From the NCBI GenBank assembly GCA_963767645.1, contig CAVYEW010000014.1:390020-454019 (forward strand): 64,000 nt of DNA, written 5' to 3'. A program made the position numbers and the translations under genes. Below, piece after piece: positions 59,403-64,000 of this stretch. Each line of letters begins with the position of its first letter. The first letter of the stretch is position 1. This stretch comes from DATFDN01 sp963767645. GTDB taxonomy: Bacteria; Pseudomonadota; Alphaproteobacteria; Acetobacterales; Acetobacteraceae. The notes below the pieces were generated by a model, which ran no database searches, was not told where the DNA came from, and saw only the letters and a program-made list of their open reading frames with translations.

Positions 59403-59828
59403 ATGTCCGTTGATGTGAAATACAGGACCGTCGCCACCGCGACCGGCGGCCGGGACGGCCACGCCGCCACCAAGGACGGCGCGCTCGACGTCAACCTGTC
59501 CACGCCGAAGGAGCTGGGCGGCGCCGGAGGCACGGGCAACAATCCCGAGCAGCTTTTCGCCGCCGGCTACGCCGCGTGCTTCCTGGGGGCGCTCAAATTC
59601 GTTGCCGGGCAAAGCCGCAAGAAGGTGCCGGACAATGCGACGGTCTCCGCCACCGTCGGCATGGGCCCGCGCTCCGAGGGCGGGTTCGGCATCGATGTCG
59701 GCCTGGAGGTCGCGCTGCCCGGCATGGAGCGGCGCGAGGCCGAGGAGCTGGTCGAGAAGGCGCACCAAGTCTGCCCGTATTCCAACGCCATCCGCAACAA
59801 CGTCCAGGTCCGCTCGACGGTGGCATAA
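59403..59828 (+). CDS. ohr: Organic hydroperoxide resistance protein Ohr
   Basis: A 141-residue OsmC/Ohr fold peroxidase that reduces organic hydroperoxides with the thiols Cys59 (AAGYAACFLGAL) and Cys124 (HQVCPYSNAIRNN). The ELGGAGGTGNNPEQLFAAGYAACF signature favours Ohr over OsmC. The ATG at 59403 follows CAGGAGGAGCC. It is divergent from catalase, forming a peroxide-defence pair; no OhrR regulator is seen nearby. Confidence 0.92.
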   Translation: MSVDVKYRTVATATGGRDGHAATKDGALDVNLSTPKELGGAGGTGNNPEQLFAAGYAACFLGALKFVAGQSRKKVPDNATVSATVGMGPRSEGGFGIDVGLEVALPGMERREAEELVEKAHQVCPYSNAIRNNVQVRSTVA

Positions 59829-59921
59829 GCCGGTGCGGCCGGGCTGGCGGCTTGGGCCAGCCCGGATGCGCGACGGCGCGGTTGCACGCCGAAGTCGCGC
59901 GATGGCAAGCTGTGGCGCGCG

Positions 59922-60008
59922 GGATGGGTGGCCGAGCGGTTTAAGGCAGCGGTCTTGAAAACCGCCAACCCGGCAACGGGTTCGTGGGTTCGAATCCCAC
60001 CCCATCCG
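59922..60008 (+). tRNA. tRNA-Ser (anticodon UGA)
   Basis: An 87-base cloverleaf: acceptor arms GGATGGG (59922-59928) and CCCATCC (60001-60007), anticodon loop CTTGAAA between GCGGT and ACCGC, a long variable arm (AACCCGGCAACGGGTT) as in class II tRNAs, and a T arm GTGGG-TTCGAAT-CCCAC. The discriminator is G and the CCA end is not encoded. Phage-like remnants follow directly downstream. Confidence 0.95.
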
Positions 60009-60435
60009 CCGGAATTTCACAATAACATATTGATTTTCTTTTACATCTGCTCTCGTCTTGCCTTATTACCCCCATGCCTACCGCCAACTGTGCGAAGCTA
60101 AGCAGCTCGCCGTTTTACGCACCTCCTTGCCCGAGCCTCGGAGCCGAGGCGGCTCTCGCAAGCGCGGGCGAAACCATCCCCCGCCGACCGACCGCAGAGG
60201 CCTGGGTAGGCGCGGCTCAGGCCCTCGCCGACCCCGGGGGGAGGTTCAAAAGTATGGGCGCGATCCCCCTCACCGGGCCGGGCCCCCGCGTGTGTGGGCG
60301 CGAAATTCGGTGTTTGTGGGGGCGCAGCCGAAGGCCGACCCGGGCGATCGAAGCAAGATCAAGGAGCCGCACCACCGCCCAGTTGCCGCCGGGCGTGCAG
60401 CTGGGCTGAGAGTGGACCGCATCACCTACCCAAGC
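60009..60435. other. Region after tRNA-Ser, no gene seen
   Basis: 427 bases between the tRNA and the terminase small subunit. I find no supported coding sequence on either strand. The first 50 bases are AT-rich. No second copy of the tRNA 3' end is visible in the window, so no attachment-site pair can be shown. Confidence 0.5.
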
Positions 60436-60951
60436 TCAATGGCCAAGGCCTGTTGGACCTGCTGCCAGGAACTCCTGCAGACTGCGCTTGGGATATCCAT
60501 CCCGCCCCGTGAACTGATCAGGTGCGGGAGCGGGTTCGCGTCGCCCCAGCCTTGGTCGGCTGGCAGGGGAAAGCCCAAACTCGCTGCCGATCCGCAGCAT
60601 CTGCTCAATGGCCTTGTTGCGGACCAGGAACCAGGGATTGCGCACGGGACCGCGGTCCCTGGACTCGACGACCAGGCCCTCTCGCCGGAGTTCGCGCTCC
60701 GCCTGCACGTAATCGCCCCACGCGGTGCACCACGCTGCGAGGAGACCCAGATCAAGGACGGTGATGATCCCGAGCGCGCGCAGCTCCGTTGTCAGCCTCG
60801 TCCACTCGATCCGCGCGTCCTCACCGAGGTGGGCCGGTGGCTCGTACACGGTGGCGACGGTCGGCTGAGGCTCGTGCGCCGGCCGCTTCCGCCGGCCGGG
60901 GTTTCCGTGCAGCGTCGCCACCAGGCTTGGCTGTGGCTTTCGACCTCTCAT
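60436..60951 (-). CDS. Phage terminase small subunit, P27 family
   Basis: A 171-residue protein that fits the P27-type small terminase (MRGRKPQPSLVATLHGNPGRR at the start, ARIEWTRLTTELRALGIITVLDLGLLAAWCTAWGDYVQAERELRREGLVV, NPWFLVRNKAIEQMLRIGSEFGLSPASRPRLG). It recognises phage DNA before packaging. The gene appears intact, but no other intact phage structural gene is present, so this is the relic of a prophage, close to tRNA-Ser. Its large-subunit partner is present only as fragments, on the other strand. Confidence 0.85.
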   Translation of the reverse strand: MRGRKPQPSLVATLHGNPGRRKRPAHEPQPTVATVYEPPAHLGEDARIEWTRLTTELRALGIITVLDLGLLAAWCTAWGDYVQAERELRREGLVVESRDRGPVRNPWFLVRNKAIEQMLRIGSEFGLSPASRPRLGRREPAPAPDQFTGRDGYPKRSLQEFLAAGPTGLGH

Positions 60952-61593
60952 CGCTCAGGCACCTGTTGTTCGGTGCCCCGCATCATACCAGACAGTTCAG
61001 GGCGGCGCCTGTGATGACGTATCGCTTTCCTCTCGGCAATGCCGCTCGGTCGCCAAGATGTCCTTTGCCGCCATGGGATGGCAGCGCGCGCAGCACCCGC
61101 TTACCCATGTCCAACACTGCCGCCTTCAGCATGAGTTTGCGCGACGGACACGGGCCGCCTGGCCCGGGGCTCACAGACATGAGGTCACGCAAGCGGCCGG
61201 TTGGGAGGATCGCAAAAACAAGAATAATGTGCATTCCGCCTCCGGCCTTTGGCGCGCCCCGCGCGCGTGTACGTCAATGTCGGCAAAGCGGCGCGGACAA
61301 AGGCTGGACTGGCAAGTGGCTCGATTTTCAGTTTTAGAGGGGCACCCCACCTAAAGCACCTAATCCACCTAATCGGGGGATTATCGTCGCTCACCGGATT
61401 AGGTGGATTAGCCGGATTAGGTGGCGGTGCCCCTCCTGGTCTTGGCCTCGGGGATTGCGTGCTCGTGGCATTCGCAACAGAGGCGCTTTCGAGGGTCGAA
61501 CTCTGGCGCCTCCCAAGCCGAGTGCTCCGCCAGCCCCTCACCGCAAGGCAATGCACATGGCGCCATGCCGAGGGCGCCAAGCAGCTCCCCCAT
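60952..61593. other. Degenerate prophage-like region with a long palindrome
   Basis: About 640 bases between the terminase small subunit and the first large-subunit fragment. No reading frame on either strand gives a recognisable protein. The notable content is the palindrome at 61338-61434. Confidence 0.5.
61338..61434. repeat. Long nested inverted repeat (97 bp)
   Basis: Inner arms: CTAATCCACCTAATC (61360-61374) and GATTAGGTGGATTAG (61397-61411) are a perfect 15-bp pair with a 22-base spacer. Outer arms: AGGGGCACCCCACCTAA (61338-61354) and TTAGGTGGCGGTGCCCCT (61417-61434) pair with one extra base. In addition, the unit GGATTAGGTG is repeated within the right side. Together they could form a cruciform or an RNA hairpin of more than 30 bp. 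Confidence 0.85.
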
Positions 61594-61800
61594 CTGCGCC
61601 ACGACGGCAATCCGGTGCTGGCGTGGTGCCTGGGCAACGTGGTCGGCAAGGCGGACCGGCGCGGCAACCTCTATCCCACCCGGCGCTGGCCCGAGCAGAA
61701 GATCGACGCCGCGGTCGCGCTGCTCATGGCGGTGGGCCGGGCCATGGCCGATGATGGCAGCGCCGCCGGGCTCGAGGGGTTCCTTGCCGGCCCGCTTTTC
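61594..61800 (+). pseudogene. Phage terminase large subunit, C-terminal fragment 1
   Basis: LRHDGNPVLAWCLGNVVGKA, then DRRGNLYPTRRWPEQKIDAAVALLMAVGRAM, is the end of a phage terminase large subunit (nuclease-domain C-terminus). The rest of the protein, normally about 500 residues, is absent upstream. The strand is opposite to the small subunit. The match is from memory of the family's C-terminal motif. Confidence 0.7.
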
Positions 61801-61945
61801 GCTGACCTCAGTGGCGAGGAGTTGGAGTGCCGTCAAGGCGCGGTTTTCGACGCGCTCGTGACGCGAGAATGCGCCACCTCCGGCAACGAGGCCGATCACG
61901 TCACGGAGGACGACGACATCCGTGACCTCAGTCGGCACTTTCGTG

Positions 61946-62133
61946 TGGTCTCATTCCCATGACCCGTGGGATGCCACGCAGATTGCCCAGCGCTACGCCG
62001 CGACGGAAATCCCGGCCTCGAGTGATGCATCGGCACCGTGGTGGGGCGCTACGATGCCCGTGGCAACGTCTACCCGCGCAAGCCGCGACCGGAGCAGAGG
62101 ATCGACGCTGCAATCGTGCTGATGGTGGCGATC
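61946..62133 (+). pseudogene. Phage terminase large subunit, C-terminal fragment 2
   Basis: HSHDPWDATQIAQRYAATEI (61946 onward) corresponds to the DPW-x-ATQ segment of the terminase nuclease domain; after a frame change, VGRYDARGNVYPRKPRPEQR then IDAAIVLMVAIGRG repeats the same C-terminal motif as fragment 1, with about 60% identity. So two different large-subunit tails lie in tandem. Both are non-functional. Confidence 0.65.
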
Positions 62134-62244
62134 GGGCGGGGGCGGCACTTCGCGTTGCCAAGTCAGGCCGAATGCGGGTGGTTGCCGTTGACCCGGGACG
62201 TAGGGAGCAGTCCACTGCTCGCGGGGCCACCGTAGGAGGAAACA

Positions 62245-63832
62245 ATGGCCGAGCCCGGCTCAAGCATTTCGGGTGGGGCCGCGAAGGCGAGACGATGACC
62301 CCGGAGGAGGAGTCTTCGCCCTTCGGACATACCGTGACTTGTTCGGCACCACGGAGTTCGCTTCGGTGCCGGTTCCGACCTGGAGGCAGTGGCGTTGCGT
62401 GCATCGCGCCTCTCTCCGCCCACGACGCTGGCCGGAATCTGCTCGAGTGGAGCGCTATGATCGTGCCGCCCATGCCTTCGGGAAATCTTACCAGGACACC
62501 GTCCTGGGGATGCTGAACGATTACGCCCGCGCGCCCGATGTGGTCGCCTATCCCCGGCGCGAGCAGGAGGTGGGCGACCATGATGGACTGGGCCGCAGGC
62601 GCAGGGGCCATGCTCGTCCCGTTCGGGGCCGGCAGCTCGGTGGTGGGCGGCGTCACGGTCGGAGGCCGCACGCGAACGGCCTCTCGTCGCCCTCGATCTG
62701 CGCGCGATGGACAAGGTGTGGAGGTGGACCGCGTCTCTCGTGCCGCACTTATCCAAGGCGGGGTCTTCGGTCCCGCGCAGAAGCTCAGCTCAAGCCGCAT
62801 GGCCTGACGTTACGGCACTTTCCGCAAAGCTACGAGTATTCGACGCTGGGTGGCTGGATAGCGACACGATCCGGTGGCCACTACGCCAGCCTCTATACGC
62901 ATATCGACGACTTCGTTGAGAACCTCGCCTCGTCACCCCTGCCGGCGCGATCGAGACGCGGCGGCTTCCGGGCTCCGGGGCGGGGCCAAGCCCCGATCGG
63001 CTGTTCATCGGCTCGGAGGGGATTCTCGGCGTGATCACGCAAGCCTGGATGCGCGTTCAAGACCGCCCGAAATTCCGCGCCGGCAGAGTCGTCCTGTTCA
63101 AGGATTTCTACACCGCGGCACGCGCCCTGCGCGCGATCAGCCAGGCGGGACTCTATCCCTCGAACTGTCGCATCCTCGATCCCAACGAGGCCCGCAACAC
63201 CGGGGCGGGGAACGGACGAGCCGCCATCATGGTCCTCGCGCTCGAATCGGCGGACCACGCGGTGGACGCCTGGATGCGACGCGCGCTGGAGTGCTGTGCC
63301 GATCACGGCGGTACGCCGGAAGGCGGAAATGAGCGGCGAGGACCGGCATGGCGCCGCGGCCCGATGGCGCACCGCGTTCATCCGGATGCCCTACGCGCGG
63401 GAGCGGATGGTGCCGCGCGCCATCATCACCGACACGTTCGAGACCGCCATCACCTGGGACCGGTTCAAGGCGCTCCACGCGGCCGTGGCGCGGGCCACCG
63501 AGCAGGGGATCCGAGAGGTGACCGGAAGGCCGGGTCAGATCACCTGTCGGTTCACGCATGTCTATCCCGACGGGCCGGCGCCCTATTTCACCTTCCATGC
63601 GCTCGGCCGGCACGGAGCGCTGATCGCGCAATGGCAGGCGATCAAGACGGCGGCGAGCGACGCGCTGATCGAGGCCGGCGGCACGATCACGCACCACCAT
63701 GCCGTCGGCCGCGAGCATAGAACTTGGTACGATCGCGAACGTCCGGCGTTGTTCGCTGATGCGCTGCGTGCAGCGAAAAGGGCTTTTGATCCAAAGACGA
63801 TTATGAACCCGGGAGTGCTGGTCGACGGCTAG
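62245..63832 (+). pseudogene. FAD-linked oxidase (alkyl-DHAP-synthase/D-lactate dehydrogenase-like), multiply frameshifted
   Basis: Pieces of one FAD_binding_4-type oxidase appear in successive frames: LKHFGWGREGETMTPEEE, FALRTYRDLFGTTEF, DLEAVALRASRLSPPTTLAG, ERYDRAAHAFGKSYQDTVL with DVVAYPRREQEVG, LVPFGAGSSVVGGVTVGG, LTLRHFPQSYEYSTLGGWIA with THIDDFVENL, GSEGILGVITQAWMRVQDRP, LYPSNCRILDPNEA, and finally AIITDTFETAITWDRF to MNPGVLVDG. The start is the ATG at 62245 with GGAGG upstream. At least six frame changes are needed, so it is decayed rather than one sequencing error, although the whole stretch could be of low read quality. Confidence 0.75.
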
Positions 63833-63937
63833 AGATGCCAAGAGTGTCGCCCTGCTAGGGGCACGCAGGCAAAACGGGCTTTGCGGGCCAGCATAAACTG
63901 GACAGGTGGAACGGATTCCGCGCCGAAGGGAGGCGAG

Positions 63938-64000
63938 ATGCCGGTTTCGACGACATACGTGTTCATCGTGAGCATGGACGTGGCACCCGAGAAGGAGGCG
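63938..64000 (+). CDS. Start of an unidentified gene, runs off the right edge
   Basis: ATG at 63938, seven bases after GGGAGG, begins MPVSTTYVFIVSMDVAPEKE and stays open to the end. The start resembles small ferredoxin-like (EthD/antibiotic-biosynthesis-monooxygenase) proteins, which often carry a 'MDV.PEKE' stretch, but 21 residues are too few to be sure. Confidence 0.45.
   Translation, partial: MPVSTTYVFIVSMDVAPEKEA

Noticed and set aside
60074..60409. A 111-codon frame after tRNA-Ser as a phage gene
   Set aside because: Low-complexity composition, no ribosome binding site and no resemblance to known proteins.

Overview
The window (about 64 kb, GC-rich, high-GC codon usage) looks like a chromosomal contig of an alphaproteobacterium, most likely from the Acetobacteraceae/Rhodospirillales. 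The pointers are a pyruvate dehydrogenase E1-beta with its own N-terminal lipoyl domain, an alphaproteobacterial-type LexA box (GTTC-N7-GTTC), a sigma factor/NrsF pair, and an lptF-lptG-lptD-surA-rsmA cluster. This placement is an inference from gene content.

Region by region. 0-0.8 kb: a broken radical-SAM/UdgX DNA-repair module behind a LexA-box promoter. 0.8-5.3 kb: a DUF2272 lipoprotein, a lone amino-acid ABC permease, a periplasmic trehalase and a GDSL hydrolase. 5.3-9.3 kb: zwf, a small conserved gene coupled to gltX, and a membrane protein. 9.4-16.1 kb, minus strand: pdhA-pdhB-pdhC, a GNAT acetyltransferase, lpdA, a rhodanese and a cupin. 16.3-27.5 kb, minus strand: rplK-rplA-rplJ-rplL-rpoB-rpoC, with a one-base frameshift in rpoC as sequenced. 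27.7-28.5 kb: an AT-richer island with a PIN-domain protein and a small partner, sitting where nusG is often found. 28.6-30.9 kb: a CDGSH protein, trxB and a LysR regulator. 31-35.8 kb, minus strand: a decaying catabolic operon (DUF1932 dehydrogenase, iron alcohol dehydrogenase, alpha/beta hydrolase with a frameshift, tannase remnant). 36-45.6 kb, plus strand: NIPSNAP protein, FAD reductase, then lptF, lptG, lptD, surA, rsmA and a glycosyltransferase. 45.6-47.1 kb: a DUF2066 protein and an orphan BrnA antitoxin with a truncated BrnT. 47.2-52.1 kb: a secretion-neutral 395-residue conserved protein, then cytochrome b, molybdopterin oxidoreductase, ECF sigma and NrsF on the minus strand, and a YedK/HMCES-type protein. 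52.2-59.8 kb: a TAXI-type binding protein paired with a membrane-anchored ExeA-like ATPase that carries a coding minisatellite, then LpxR, catalase and, divergently, Ohr. 59.9-64 kb: tRNA-Ser(UGA) followed by prophage terminase remnants, a long palindrome and a heavily frameshifted FAD-linked oxidase.

How the genes fit together. The central block is housekeeping: transcription, ribosomal stalk and translation, pyruvate oxidation, and LPS transport. Around it are envelope and oxidative-stress functions (trxB, catalase, Ohr, molybdopterin reductase with a sigma/anti-sigma pair, LpxR). Several edges are eroding: a deleted SOS-controlled repair module, a tannase reduced to its ends, a truncated toxin and a relic prophage next to a tRNA. 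Three dispersed repeat families fill many of the intergenic gaps.

The best candidate for an undescribed system is the TAXI-binding-protein/ExeA-like ATPase pair at 52.2-56.2 kb. The most robust regulatory observation is the LexA box over the leaderless-looking promoter at 762-795.
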